The position numbers and the translations under genes are program-made. A DNA stretch of 64,000 bases from Paraburkholderia fungorum (GTDB taxonomy: Bacteria > Pseudomonadota > Gammaproteobacteria > Burkholderiales > Burkholderiaceae), in NCBI RefSeq assembly GCF_003610895.1, contig NZ_MCAS01000004.1, forward strand, positions 62,001 through 126,000, given 5' to 3'. Positions 8,668-17,118 of this stretch are shown piece by piece. Below the pieces are notes generated by a model. It made no database searches and was not told where the DNA came from. It saw only the letters and a list, made by a program, of their open reading frames with translations. Position 1 is the first letter of the stretch. The number at the start of each line of letters is the position of its first letter.

Positions 8668-9960
8668 TCAGAAGTCGTCCAGAGGTTTGGGGTAGACCAT
8701 CGCGCCAAGGAAGCTCAGCAATGCGGCGAAGGCGACATAGCCGGCCGGTGCCAACTTGCTTCCGGACCAGGCAATAAGGAGCGTGATGACAAACGTCGCA
8801 AAGCCGCCAAAAATGGTCACCGCGACGTTGTAAGCGAGGGATAAGCCAGTCGAGCGCACGCGGCTTGGAAACATCTCCGCGAAGACAGCGAGAATTGGCG
8901 CCGTGTATGCCGAGATGAGCACCCCGAAGACGAGTTGAAAGATGACCAGCGAGGTCAACGAAGGACTGCGCACAATGTAGGCGAACATCGGAAACGCGAG
9001 CACCCCAATCAGCAACGCCGAACTTGCAACGATGAATCGGCGTCCGATGCGGTCCGACAGCCACCCGAACATGGGTGAGGCCACCAGAATGACGGCGCCG
9101 CCTATGAGCCCTGCGCGGAAGCCGAGACCCTGCGGCAAGCCCAGTGACTTCACGACGAAAGTCGGCATGTAATACAGCAGCACATAGGTACACACAGTCC
9201 ACAGGATGACGAGTGAAATGGTTGCGAATGTCTGGCGCGGATACTCGCGAATTACCTCGCGCAGCGGCGTGTTGGACTTGGCCGCGTGCTTGAAGGTCGG
9301 CGTTTCGTCGAGTCCACGACGGATGAACCAGCCGACCGGTCCAATCAGCAGACCAAGAGCGAACGGGATGCGCCAACCCCAGGATTCCAGCGCTTCTGGA
9401 CTCAGTTCGGAAGAAATGAAAACGCCAACGGCGGCCCCGGCGAGCACGGCAAAGCCAATGCTCGATTGGATATAGCTCGCGTAGAGACCACGAGAGTTTG
9501 CCGGAGCATACTCGGAGAGAAACGTTGCGGCCGTACCCATTTCGCCACCGTGCGCGAAGCCCTGAATAAGGCGGCCCACCACCAGCAGAATCGTCGCGCC
9601 GACACCAATCTGCTGGTACGTTGGCGCGCATGCGACGATGGCAATTCCGAGTGCCATCAGCATGATCGAGAGAGACAAGGCCTGCTTGCGGCCAACCCGG
9701 TCGCCGTAAATACCCAGAACAATGCCGCCAAGGGGCCGTATGAAGAAGCCCACGCCGAATGTAAGGGCGGCGAGCAACAGTGAGAGGACTGGGTCGTGAG
9801 TCGGGAAAAACAGCTTCCCGATCGTCACCGAGAAGAAGCTGTAGCTGGAGAAGTCAAAGACTTCCAGCGCCGTGCCGATGACAGTGGCGGCGACTGCTTT
9901 GCCCTTGTCGGCCTTGCCGGCAGCCATCGCCGGGTCGGCGGTCGTTCTGGTTGTGTTCAC
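8668..9960 (-). CDS. MFS transporter, metabolite:H+ symporter (MHS/ProP-like) family
   Basis: This 430-residue protein has 12 predicted membrane segments. MHS-type signatures are present: the cytoplasmic loop GDRVGRKQALSLSI, RLIQGFAHGGEMGTAATFLSEYAP after segment 4, and a long segment 6-7 loop. MHS permeases such as ProP, CitA and ShiA move proline, betaines, citrate or similar compounds with protons across the inner membrane. It is the first gene leftward from the 9961-10538 control region, divergent from the aconitase X genes, and is followed by the amidohydrolase. That fits uptake of a proline derivative or of the amidohydrolase substrate, which is inference. Confidence 0.9.
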   Translation of the reverse strand: MNTTRTTADPAMAAGKADKGKAVAATVIGTALEVFDFSSYSFFSVTIGKLFFPTHDPVLSLLLAALTFGVGFFIRPLGGIVLGIYGDRVGRKQALSLSIMLMALGIAIVACAPTYQQIGVGATILLVVGRLIQGFAHGGEMGTAATFLSEYAPANSRGLYASYIQSSIGFAVLAGAAVGVFISSELSPEALESWGWRIPFALGLLIGPVGWFIRRGLDETPTFKHAAKSNTPLREVIREYPRQTFATISLVILWTVCTYVLLYYMPTFVVKSLGLPQGLGFRAGLIGGAVILVASPMFGWLSDRIGRRFIVASSALLIGVLAFPMFAYIVRSPSLTSLVIFQLVFGVLISAYTAPILAVFAEMFPSRVRSTGLSLAYNVAVTIFGGFATFVITLLIAWSGSKLAPAGYVAFAALLSFLGAMVYPKPLDDF

Positions 9961-10538
9961 GAAGAACGCTCCAGTTGGTCTACTCAGGCCGAGACCCGAG
10001 GTGGTGTCGTGGCAACCACGCTAACCGTCAGGTGGTTGGTTTTTGGTCATTGGATGCGCAATTTAGCCCTTTGATACGCTGTTCTGCGCCATCCATGAAC
10101 CACAGCGTACCAAATTGCAAAATTATTGGATATATTTAAGAACCACTGGATTGGCAGGGTATACCCGTGGAAAGAGGTGCTTCGGTTCTGCACGCAGCAA
10201 GCAACCCAGCTCTCGCGAACCGCTAAACAGCGATGCTTTTGCCATCGCATTCATGGCAGAGCGCGCTGGGAATGTTCCAGAGACAGGTTGGGTCACCGAT
10301 CTTGCGCATCTGGCTGGCTACCATGCATCACTGATCCGAAATCGCCTCGAATTGGTGTGTGTTTGATCCAAATTTGGCTGGAGAGTGATTGCTATTCCTT
10401 GGTGCGAGGGAAATTGAGTGCTATTTCAGAGAAAATTGGCCTAGATAATTACCAGTATGGACAGTTTTTCGTTCCAGTTGTACATTTGTGCCCAGATGCT
10501 TCGGAACGAAGCCCGTGACGACTTAAGAGGAACACCCG
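9961..10538. other. 578-nt divergent control region between permease and aconitase X genes
   Basis: No credible gene is present; a 130-codon open frame at 10126-10518 lacks a ribosome-binding site and has no family look. The region is AT-richer than its flanks. It carries two GAACCAC words, at 10097-10103 and 10140-10146, and the reverse word GTGGTT at 10032-10037. The same word occurs in the GntR/reductase control region 4 kb away. AGAGG at 10526-10530 is the ribosome-binding site of the aconitase X gene. Confidence 0.6.
10126..10149 (+). promoter_or_regulatory. Candidate operator of the GntR regulator (site A)
   Basis: The segment has TATATTT (10131-10137) followed two bases later by GAACCAC (10140-10146). 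The pair TATATTT and GAACCAC recurs, on the opposite strand, at 14609-14628 in front of the GntR gene, with one base less between the halves. A related word TTAAAGAACCAC precedes the reductase gene. Shared sites in the two control regions suggest one regulator for the whole locus. Confidence 0.4.
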
Positions 10539-11786
10539 ATGTTGCAGTTAAGCGAGCGCGATGAGGCGATGTTGAATGGGGAGCTTGGACAAGGCGCGGC
10601 GCGCGCGATGCGGATTGTGACGCGCACGGCTGACGTCATGTCGGCACCGCATCTGATTGACATCAGCTCGGCGCATATCGATGGCTGTCTTTACCACGGG
10701 CAAACGAGTCTCGACTTCGTCGAACTGTTCGTTGCGGCCGGAGCAAAAGTGGCGGTGCCGACCACCCTGAACGTGGGCTCGCTCGATTTGATTCATCCCG
10801 AGCTCTATCACGGCGACCGTTCGATTCAGCGCGACGCGCAGCGGCTGATGGACGCGCATATTGAGCTGGGCTGCGAGTCGAGCTTCACATGCGCGCCGTA
10901 TCAGTTGAAGAACAGGCCTGCAAAGGGAGAACAGATCGCATGGGCTGAATCCAATGCGATTGTCTTCGCGAACTCGGTGCTCGGCGCAAGAACTAGCCGC
11001 TACGGCGATTTTCTCGATCTGGCTGCAGCTATCACGGGGCGCGCGCCGTATGCTGGGCTGCACGTTGAGGCAAACCGCGCGGGTCAGATTGTTTTCAATG
11101 TCGAAGACTTTGCAAGCCGGTCCTCGCGCGATATCTACTTCGCGGCGCTTGGACTTCTGGTCGGCAAGGTTGCGGGCGCGATCGTCCCCGTGCTGGTTGG
11201 CCTGCCGAGCGACACAAGCGAAGACGAACTGAAGGCGCTGGGTGCTGCGGCGGCTTCCAGCGGCGCGGTCGCGCTCTTTCACGCAGTCGGCATTACACCC
11301 GAGGCGCCGACACTGGAAGCTGCGCTGCAGGGACATGCCCCATTGAAGACGGTCGACGTCTCCCTCTCCGAGCTCAACGAAATCAGGTGCAACCTCAACA
11401 GCGGCCGCGAGGGCGACGAGCTGGTCGCGGTTTCGCTGGGTACGCCTCACTTTTCAGTTTCAGAGTTTCTGCGGCTCTCGGAGATCCTCGACCGGTTCGA
11501 GGGTAAGTCCAGGACAGACTTCTACGTGAATACAAGCCGCTTCATTCTCTGGCAGCTGGATGAAATGGGCCTTGCGCGCAAGTTCGAGGAGCGAGGTATT
11601 CAGATTGTTGTCGATACATGTACCTACATCACGCCTGTCATGAAGAAACTGACTGGGCTCGTGATGACCAACTCAGGAAAATGGGCTTCGTATGCGCCGG
11701 CGAACATCGGCGTGACTGTGGCGTACGGAAGCATGAACGAATGCGTGCAATCGGCTTTTGATGGGAAGGTACGTTTCAATGACTAA
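10539..11786 (+). CDS. Aconitase X catalytic (large) subunit, probable cis-3-hydroxy-L-proline dehydratase
   Basis: This 415-residue protein matches the AcnX catalytic domain (DUF521). It has LIDISSAHIDGCLYHG (C50), GCESSFTCAPYQ (C112, C118), IVVDTCTYITP (C361) and MTNSGKWASYAPAN near the C-terminus. The cysteines are candidates for the iron-sulfur cluster seen in characterised AcnX enzymes. Those bacterial enzymes dehydrate cis-3-hydroxy-L-proline to delta1-pyrroline-2-carboxylate. Here the swivel domain is a separate downstream gene (type II arrangement), overlapping by 8 nt. The reductase for the product is encoded at 14837, which supports this substrate over mevalonate 5-phosphate, the archaeal AcnX substrate. 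ATG follows AGAGG at 8 nt. Confidence 0.88.
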   Translation: MLQLSERDEAMLNGELGQGAARAMRIVTRTADVMSAPHLIDISSAHIDGCLYHGQTSLDFVELFVAAGAKVAVPTTLNVGSLDLIHPELYHGDRSIQRDAQRLMDAHIELGCESSFTCAPYQLKNRPAKGEQIAWAESNAIVFANSVLGARTSRYGDFLDLAAAITGRAPYAGLHVEANRAGQIVFNVEDFASRSSRDIYFAALGLLVGKVAGAIVPVLVGLPSDTSEDELKALGAAAASSGAVALFHAVGITPEAPTLEAALQGHAPLKTVDVSLSELNEIRCNLNSGREGDELVAVSLGTPHFSVSEFLRLSEILDRFEGKSRTDFYVNTSRFILWQLDEMGLARKFEERGIQIVVDTCTYITPVMKKLTGLVMTNSGKWASYAPANIGVTVAYGSMNECVQSAFDGKVRFND

Positions 11787-12267
11787 GCATTCCGAGGATG
11801 TTTCGGGTTCCGCAAAAGCGGCAACTGCAGGCCGGATTCTCGTCGGTGATGTCCTGGTGGCAGGCACGGCGCAGTCTGAAAAGATCGTGCTCGACAAACC
11901 CCTGAGCTTTTGGGGCGGCTACGACTCAGAAGCGGGCAAGATTATTGACCGTACCCATCCACTGGTCGGCGAAAGCCTTGCCGGCAAGATTATGGTGATG
12001 GCCCACGCAAAAGGCTCGAGCTCGAGCAGCAGTGTGCTCGCTGAGGCAATTCGCAATGGCACCGGCCCTCTCGGTATCGTGCTCAGGGAGCGCGACCTCA
12101 TTATCTCGATTGGTGCAATCGTTGCGGCCGAACTCTACAACCTCAATGTACCGGTTGTCTGTCTGGGACCCGTTGCTTTTGATGAGGTCGTTTCCGCACC
12201 GGGTCCTCTGCGTATTGAGGCTGTCGGCGGGGAGGGCGGGGCAAGAGTTTATCTTGACTCTCGCTAG
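11779..12267 (+). CDS. Aconitase X swivel (small) subunit
   Basis: A 162-residue protein matching the DUF126/AcnX swivel domain. It has PLSFWGGYD, IIDRTHPLVGESLAGKI, then AHAKGSSSSSSVLAEAI, the serine-rich loop that contacts the substrate in aconitase-type swivels, and GIVLRERDLI. The ATG at 11779 lies inside the last codons of the large subunit (8-nt overlap), implying translational coupling and 1:1 production. An in-frame ATG 21 nt earlier is less likely. The two chains together should form the active dehydratase. Confidence 0.9.
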   Translation: MTKHSEDVSGSAKAATAGRILVGDVLVAGTAQSEKIVLDKPLSFWGGYDSEAGKIIDRTHPLVGESLAGKIMVMAHAKGSSSSSSVLAEAIRNGTGPLGIVLRERDLIISIGAIVAAELYNLNVPVVCLGPVAFDEVVSAPGPLRIEAVGGEGGARVYLDSR

Positions 12268-12446
12268 GCGCGGTGCGCGTGCCGGGTGACCCGGGCACAT
12301 ATCCATGTCCGGGGCACTTATTCAGGTTGCGAGTCGATTTTCGCTGTAACCCCGTTGAAGTTGTATTGCGTAGCAATCGGCAGAAAAACTGAGATGTGAT
12401 GACCAACATTGCTCGCGCAAGGGCGAGTCTTGGATAAGGATACCTA

Positions 12447-13562
12447 ATGAAACTTAAGGCCGTAATCACTACGCTGCTGCTGAGCGGCATGTCAATTGGT
12501 GCTGCACACGCTGACCAGGTCGTAAAAATCGCGCTTTCCGGACCATTGACCGGTCCCCAGGCCGTCAGCGGCAAGGATGATGAGAACGGTCTTCGTCTGG
12601 CCGTTGAGATGCTCAATCAGAAGCCGATTAAGGTGAACGGGCAGGCAGTGAAATTCGCAGTACTGTCTGAAGACGATCAGGCCGACCCGAAAACGGGTGT
12701 CCAGGTTGCCCAACGTCTGATTGACCAGCAGCCCATCGCATTTCTCGGCCCGCAGAACTCCGGCGTTGCGATTCCGGTTGGCCGTTTGACGAGTGGGGCG
12801 CATATTCCGATGCTCACAGTCGCATCGAATCCTCAACTGACGAAACTGGGTTACGACAACATCTTCCGTACCGGCGCAAGTGATTCTGTACTCGGTTCTT
12901 CGATGGCAACCTTTGCCGTCGAGAAACTGCATGCGAGGACCGCTGCGGTTATCGACGACCGGACTGCGTATGGTCAGGGCCTCGCGGACGAATTTGTCGC
13001 GAAGGCGAAGTCGATGGGTTTGCAGGTCGTGGACCGCGAGTTCACCAATTCGTCGGCAACTGACTTTCTCGGCATTCTGACGACAATCAAGGGCAAGAAT
13101 CCCGACGTCATTTTCTTCGGCGGCTACGTACCCCAAGGCGCGCCGATGGCGAAGCAAATGGTTGCCCGCGGAGTGCGAGCCAAGCTGCTCGGCGGTGACG
13201 GCATCTGTGCTGACGACATGGCAAAGGTTGCGGGTGCGGCTGCCGAAAATGCTTACTGCTCGATGAGCGGTTCGGGCCTTGACGGTACGGCGGAAGGACG
13301 AGACTACATCGCCCGCTACAAGGCGCGGTTCAAAACCGAACCGCAGGCCTATGGCATCACGTATTACGACGGCATGATGCTACTGGCCAATGTGATTTCC
13401 TCCGCGCAGACCACTGACCCGGTCAAGCTCGTGCAGGCGCTACGCAACGCGAACTTCAAGGGCGTCGCTGCAACGTATGCCTTCGACAAGGTCGGTGACC
13501 TGAACAACGCGCCTACGACTGTGTTCTCGTTTAAGAACGGTCAGATGACGGTAGTCAAATGA
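12447..13562 (+). CDS. Periplasmic amino-acid binding protein (LivJ/LivK type), orphan
   Basis: This 371-residue protein has a 22-23-residue signal peptide ending AAHA. The type I periplasmic-binding fold of branched-chain amino-acid transporters follows: VKIALSGPLTGPQAVSGKDDENG, then FLGPQNSGVAIPVGRL, and IDDRTAYGQGLADEF. It would capture an amino acid or related compound in the periplasm for an ABC importer. No permease or ATPase gene is nearby, so it must share a transporter encoded elsewhere. It follows the aconitase X genes after 179 nt with its own AAGGA site. A hydroxyproline-type ligand is plausible by context. It resembles the second orphan binding protein at 24542. Confidence 0.9.
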   Translation: MKLKAVITTLLLSGMSIGAAHADQVVKIALSGPLTGPQAVSGKDDENGLRLAVEMLNQKPIKVNGQAVKFAVLSEDDQADPKTGVQVAQRLIDQQPIAFLGPQNSGVAIPVGRLTSGAHIPMLTVASNPQLTKLGYDNIFRTGASDSVLGSSMATFAVEKLHARTAAVIDDRTAYGQGLADEFVAKAKSMGLQVVDREFTNSSATDFLGILTTIKGKNPDVIFFGGYVPQGAPMAKQMVARGVRAKLLGGDGICADDMAKVAGAAAENAYCSMSGSGLDGTAEGRDYIARYKARFKTEPQAYGITYYDGMMLLANVISSAQTTDPVKLVQALRNANFKGVAATYAFDKVGDLNNAPTTVFSFKNGQMTVVK

Positions 13563-13742
13563 ACTGATGGCGAGTGGGGATTGACGGCATTTCGCCCACG
13601 CTTCGCGATGACGGTTGAGGCGAAGCGTCTACGTGACAAGTGAATGACGCGAGGCGGTTCTTGTTTGAGCATTCGCAGAAGATGCTGTGCTCATCGCCCT
13701 GCAGGTGTTGTTGAGGTTGTAATTTCTCTTGTTGTACCAGTT

Positions 13743-13775
13743 GGCGCGCAATCGATCTGATTGCGCGCCTTTTTT
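13743..13775 (+). terminator. Rho-independent terminator after the binding-protein gene
   Basis: A perfect 11-bp stem, GGCGCGCAATC at 13743-13753 and GATTGCGCGCC at 13759-13769, encloses a 5-nt loop. Six T residues follow at 13770-13775. It ends the aconitase X/binding-protein transcript, about 180 nt after the stop codon. It also separates that transcript from the converging GntR gene. Confidence 0.92.
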
Positions 13776-13838
13776 GAGGCGAGACGGAAAAGAGAGCGCG
13801 CCACGATAACGCTACGGCAAGCACTGCCTGTGACGCGA

Positions 13839-14585
13839 TTACGTTGGCGTGATGTCGCGCTTTACACGATGGATGTGCTGTTCGACGTAAAACGCCGCGG
13901 CATCTGCATCACCCGTAACGATTGCCTCATAGATGAGTCGATGCTCGGCAACGTAGAGACGGATGCGCTGCGGGTCGAATATCCCGTCATCCTTTATCCG
14001 TTTCCACAGGGATTGGTCCATTGTCTCCGCGATTTCTTCTGCGATTCTTGCCAGCAGCGCATCACCTGTCATCAGGGCAAGTTGCCGATGAAAGAGGCGG
14101 TCGCTGTTGTTCCAGAGCGCACGCTGTTCCGGGTCGGACACGTCGGTGAGCGTTTCCATCTGCGAGAGATAGTGCTCTGCGAGTTTGTCGCGCTTTTTAT
14201 TTGCGGCAGCCCGGCGCGCGATTGCCGGCTCCAGTATCAGACGAACGTCGAGCGTGGCTGAAGGGCTGTAGTCGGACTGCAACTGGCCGTCCGGCGCTTG
14301 CGCTACCTCCACGTTCCTCGCCAGCACTTCGGGTGCGTTGCCCGCGACGTACGTACCGGAGTTTCTACGTGTGATGACGAGTCCTTCGTTCTGAAGGGCG
14401 CCGATTGCTTCGCGTACAGCGGGCCGCCCCACACCGAAAAGGGACGCGAGCTCACGCTCCGAGGGCAGTCGCGCATCGGGCACAAACCGTCCCGCGCGGA
14501 TTTCGGCCCTGATTTTTTCAGAGACCTGCTCGTAAATCTGAAGCGGGCGGAAGTTCCGGGAAAACTCGGCCAGGGGGGACGCCAT
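13839..14585 (-). CDS. GntR-family regulator, FadR subfamily (FCD domain)
   Basis: A 248-residue regulator. The N-terminal winged helix (about 10-80) contains ARLPSERELASLFGVGRPAVREAI and ENEG-type wing residues LQNEGLVITRRNSGTYV. The C-terminal FCD helical domain has the expected metal/ligand histidines (FHRQLALMTG, VAEHRLIYEAI, EQHIHRVKRDI). ATG at 14585 is chosen; upstream in-frame codons overlap the putative operator at 14609-14628. It is divergent from the reductase gene and probably represses the reductase, aconitase X and permease operons in response to a proline-derived metabolite. The ribosome-binding site is poor. Confidence 0.9.
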   Translation of the reverse strand: MASPLAEFSRNFRPLQIYEQVSEKIRAEIRAGRFVPDARLPSERELASLFGVGRPAVREAIGALQNEGLVITRRNSGTYVAGNAPEVLARNVEVAQAPDGQLQSDYSPSATLDVRLILEPAIARRAAANKKRDKLAEHYLSQMETLTDVSDPEQRALWNNSDRLFHRQLALMTGDALLARIAEEIAETMDQSLWKRIKDDGIFDPQRIRLYVAEHRLIYEAIVTGDADAAAFYVEQHIHRVKRDITPT

Positions 14586-14608
14586 ATTGGGAGGAGGACG
14601 GAGAGATA

Positions 14609-14628
14609 GGTGGTTCCAAATATACCAC
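14609..14628 (-). promoter_or_regulatory. Candidate operator of the GntR regulator (site B)
   Basis: On the minus strand this reads GTGGTATATTTGGAACCACC. It ends in inverted GTGG...CCAC halves and shares TATATTT plus GAACCAC with site A at 10126-10149. It lies 24 nt upstream of the GntR start codon, a sensible place for autorepression. Confidence 0.45.
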
Positions 14629-14748
14629 TTGAGCAAGGCCAACAGACCACATCGAAGAGGCTGTCTGCTTCAGGGTGTTCCCTATAGCCATGGTGGAGCA
14701 CATAAAAAACCAAAAATCATTGATATTGTCTGTTTTGGATTGTTAAAG

Positions 14749-14762
14749 AACCACATGTGGTT
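14749..14762. promoter_or_regulatory. Perfect palindrome AACCACATGTGGTT upstream of the reductase (site C)
   Basis: This perfect 14-bp palindrome lies 74 nt before the reductase start. Its left flank makes TTAAAGAACCAC, nearly the same as TTTAAGAACCAC in site A. A regulator dimer, most likely the adjacent FadR-type GntR protein, is the expected ligand. Confidence 0.5.
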
Positions 14763-14836
14763 TAAATTCGGTCCATCAGTTTTCAGCACGAACCTTGGTG
14801 TCCACCGTGAATTTTCAACCTCTCCGTGGGAAAAGC

Positions 14837-15748
14837 ATGAACGCAGACAAGACGACCTTTGATGCCGGGACGACGGCTTCGCTTCTCGAATACGCCACGC
14901 TCGTGGACGTTCTGCGCGAGACGATTGTCGAGTATGGAGTCGGACGGATCGCGAGCCCCGAGCGCCTTGCCATACCGTTGCAGCACGGCGGGCTGATGCT
15001 CTCCATGCCGGCGAGCGCCGAAGACATTGCAATCCATAAGCTCGTGAACGTCTGTCCCGGCAACGTTGCGCGAAATTTGCCGACCATCAACGGGCAGGTC
15101 ATCGCGTGTGACTCGCTTACCGGCGAGACGATGTTCGTTCTGGACGGCCCAACCGTGACTGGCCGACGGACTGCCGCCGTCTCCGCGCTGGGCGCAATGA
15201 CGCTTGCGAACGGCCCGCTCAGGGAAATCCTGGTCATCGGTACCGGCAAGCAGGCGTCCAACCACGTCGAAGCGTTCGCCACACTCTTTCCCGATGCGCG
15301 AATCCTGTCGAAGGGCATCTCTGACGACGATACGCGAAGCTTTGTTGCGCGTCAGAAGGCGCTCGCCCCCAGGCTTGAAGCCTTGCAGGGCGAGATTCCG
15401 GAATCCGTCGACGTAGTCGTTACCGTGACGACGAGCAAGAGGCCTGTGTATAACGAAGCAGTGCGCGCTGGCCGCCTGGTAATCGGTGTAGGCGCATTCA
15501 CGCCGGACGCTGCTGAAATCAGCAAGCAGGTCGTCGATGGCAGTTTCGTCGTGGTGGACGACCCGGTTGGCGCAAAGCATGAGGCAGGCGACCTTATTCA
15601 GGCCAATTTTGACTGGAACCGGGCAGGTTCGTTGGCGCAAGCGATTCAAGGCCAACTGAGGCCCGATGCGCCGGTTTTCTTCAAGAGTGTCGGATGCGCG
15701 GCATGGGACCTGGCAGCGTGCCGCGTCGCCCGCAAAGCGCTCGGTTAA
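14837..15748 (+). CDS. lhpI: Delta1-pyrroline-2-carboxylate reductase (ornithine cyclodeaminase/mu-crystallin family)
   Basis: A 303-residue protein of the ornithine cyclodeaminase/mu-crystallin superfamily. LMLSMPAS and HKLVNVCPGN form the substrate side, and the dinucleotide-binding motif ILVIGTGKQASNHVEAF is in the middle. SVGCAAWDLAA follows at the C-terminus. LhpI-type members reduce delta1-pyrroline-2-carboxylate to L-proline with NAD(P)H. Finding one beside aconitase X strongly supports the route cis-3-hydroxy-L-proline to pyrroline-2-carboxylate to proline. Start ATG 14837 is preferred to an in-frame codon 42 nt upstream because it matches the usual N-terminus; the ribosome-binding site is weak. 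Divergent from the GntR gene. Confidence 0.85.
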   Translation: MNADKTTFDAGTTASLLEYATLVDVLRETIVEYGVGRIASPERLAIPLQHGGLMLSMPASAEDIAIHKLVNVCPGNVARNLPTINGQVIACDSLTGETMFVLDGPTVTGRRTAAVSALGAMTLANGPLREILVIGTGKQASNHVEAFATLFPDARILSKGISDDDTRSFVARQKALAPRLEALQGEIPESVDVVVTVTTSKRPVYNEAVRAGRLVIGVGAFTPDAAEISKQVVDGSFVVVDDPVGAKHEAGDLIQANFDWNRAGSLAQAIQGQLRPDAPVFFKSVGCAAWDLAACRVARKALG

Positions 15749-15903
15749 TCAGAAACTATTCCACCCCGCGCGGGCTCAACGGCCGGCTCCAGTCGACGCT
15801 CGGCCGGTTCGATAGAGCCAGCCGCGTGCCGCCGACGGACCTGAGCGCAAGTTGGCGCGGCGGCAATCACACCACGCGCGCCCGCTGACGTTTTTTGACT
15901 GGC

Positions 15904-16291
15904 TTATTCGGTTTGGGGAACGACCACAGCGTGAATGGCCACGAGCCATTGTGCCTCGAGCACCGAGAGCTGTTTTTTCGATTTCCTCAGGTATGCGAAC
16001 GAGATCAATGGAAGACTCGATCGGCAACGCAATATCGCTTACGTCGGCCGCATCCAGCGAGGTTCCAGGATTATCTAGTCTCTGGGACAGCGGTGGGTGC
16101 GTATCGACCGGGTGAGCCTGGGTCACCATGTCGTCCACGAACGCGTGCAACTCGGGTTGCACGTCCCGTGAGAGCGCGACCGTCTCGACCAGCATCGGCT
16201 GCGGCTTGAGCAGGCCAAATGTGAAGCGCAAAAGCGACCAGCAGGCAGCAATCGCGGCCACTGCGATGCTCGCGACCAGCACCCCGGACAC
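15904..16291 (-). pseudogene. Frameshifted remnant resembling the C-terminal part of an M48-type (HtpX-like) membrane protein
   Basis: From a GTG at 16291 the frame encodes a membrane segment (VLVASIAVAAIAACWSLL). It continues with HPVDTHPPLSQRL, a tract like the THPPL stretch after the zinc site of M48 peptidases, and on to RIPEEIEK. It then passes a run of six A (T6 at 15973-15978 on the plus strand) and turns into arginine-rich nonsense up to 15776. Removing one base of that run restores QLSVLEAQWLVAIHAVVV and a stop at 15904-15906, a protein-like ending. The HExxH zinc motif is absent, so even repaired the gene would be a truncated relative. Family assignment is tentative. Confidence 0.5.
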
Positions 16292-16414
16292 GCCACAAAC
16301 CCGGCTCTCATTGTTCGATCCGTAGCAATAGTGAATTCACGCTATCGGCATGAAAAAAAGATAGGTGCGGCCTAAACTGAACACAAGTGAGAGAAGCCGT
16401 AACGGGGTGTCGAA

Positions 16415-16774
16415 ATGTTGAAGATGATCGAGGGTGCAGTGTTCCTGGGGGCGCTGATGCTCTATCTGGTGCCCGCAATGATCGCAGACGCAAGAGAACG
16501 CGAAGACGCCTTTGCGGTGACCATGGTGAATATCCTGCTCGGATGGACGGTTATCGGTTGGTTCGCAGCGCTGGTATGGGCGCGGCATCCGGTGAGCGAT
16601 CGCCGTATGAGACAGTTCGCCAGACGGGCACAACGCGCGGTTGCACGAGTCACGATTGATGCAATCGTTGCTCGGGCCGAACATCGTGATGGTTCTGTTC
16701 CGGTGCTCAACCCTCGCCTGGTGCCGATGGTCGCGCGAATTGCAGCAAACAGCCGTCACCCGCAAAGACATTAG
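16415..16774 (+). CDS. Superinfection-immunity-like small membrane protein
   Basis: This 119-residue protein has two hydrophobic segments (about 4-24 and 38-62). The second contains NILLGWTVIGWFAALVWA, which matches the N-x-x-x-GWT-x-x-GW-x-x-x-L-x-WA pattern of the superinfection immunity family (T4 Imm-like). A basic C-terminal tail follows. Chromosomal members are common and mostly uncharacterised; in phage T4 the protein blocks entry of other phage DNA at the inner membrane. There is no good ribosome-binding site. It is not accompanied by phage genes here. Confidence 0.75.
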   Translation: MLKMIEGAVFLGALMLYLVPAMIADAREREDAFAVTMVNILLGWTVIGWFAALVWARHPVSDRRMRQFARRAQRAVARVTIDAIVARAEHRDGSVPVLNPRLVPMVARIAANSRHPQRH

Positions 16775-16917
16775 CCGTTTGCGCGGAGCACACGTGAACG
16801 GGTTGTTTGCAATACGGAAGGCGGCCATGCGCTGTGGCTTTCTTTCGAACTGCCGGCCGAGTTGACGATGGCGACATCGCTCTTAAGCCACTGAAAGTAC
16901 TTTTCTGGAGATTGAAA

Positions 16918-17094
16918 ATGGATGTACCTGTTACCGAGGAGCAAATTCGTACGCTCGCGTTCTACCTTTGGGAGAACGAAGGAAGTCCCGAGGGCCGTTC
17001 TCAGGACTATTGGGAAAAAGCACGCCAGCAGCTAGGCATAGATGACTCGCTGGCTGCATTGGATGAAGAGGCTGATCTGCAGACGGCAGGCTAG
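16918..17094 (+). CDS. DUF2934 domain protein
   Basis: A 58-residue protein made almost entirely of the DUF2934 motif: EEQIRTLAFYLWENEGSPEG followed by YWEKARQQL. This short acidic helical family of unknown function is widespread in proteobacteria. ATG at 16918 is preceded by GGAG at about 9 nt. It converges with the EF-G-like gene, whose stop is 25 nt away. Confidence 0.85.
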   Translation: MDVPVTEEQIRTLAFYLWENEGSPEGRSQDYWEKARQQLGIDDSLAALDEEADLQTAG

Positions 17095-17118
17095 CCATAC
17101 CCGTATCCGGCATGCCAT

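Noticed and set aside
10126..10518. 130-codon rightward open frame in the permease/AcnX control region
   Set aside because: No ribosome-binding site, mixed residue composition without domain features, and it overlaps the putative operator.
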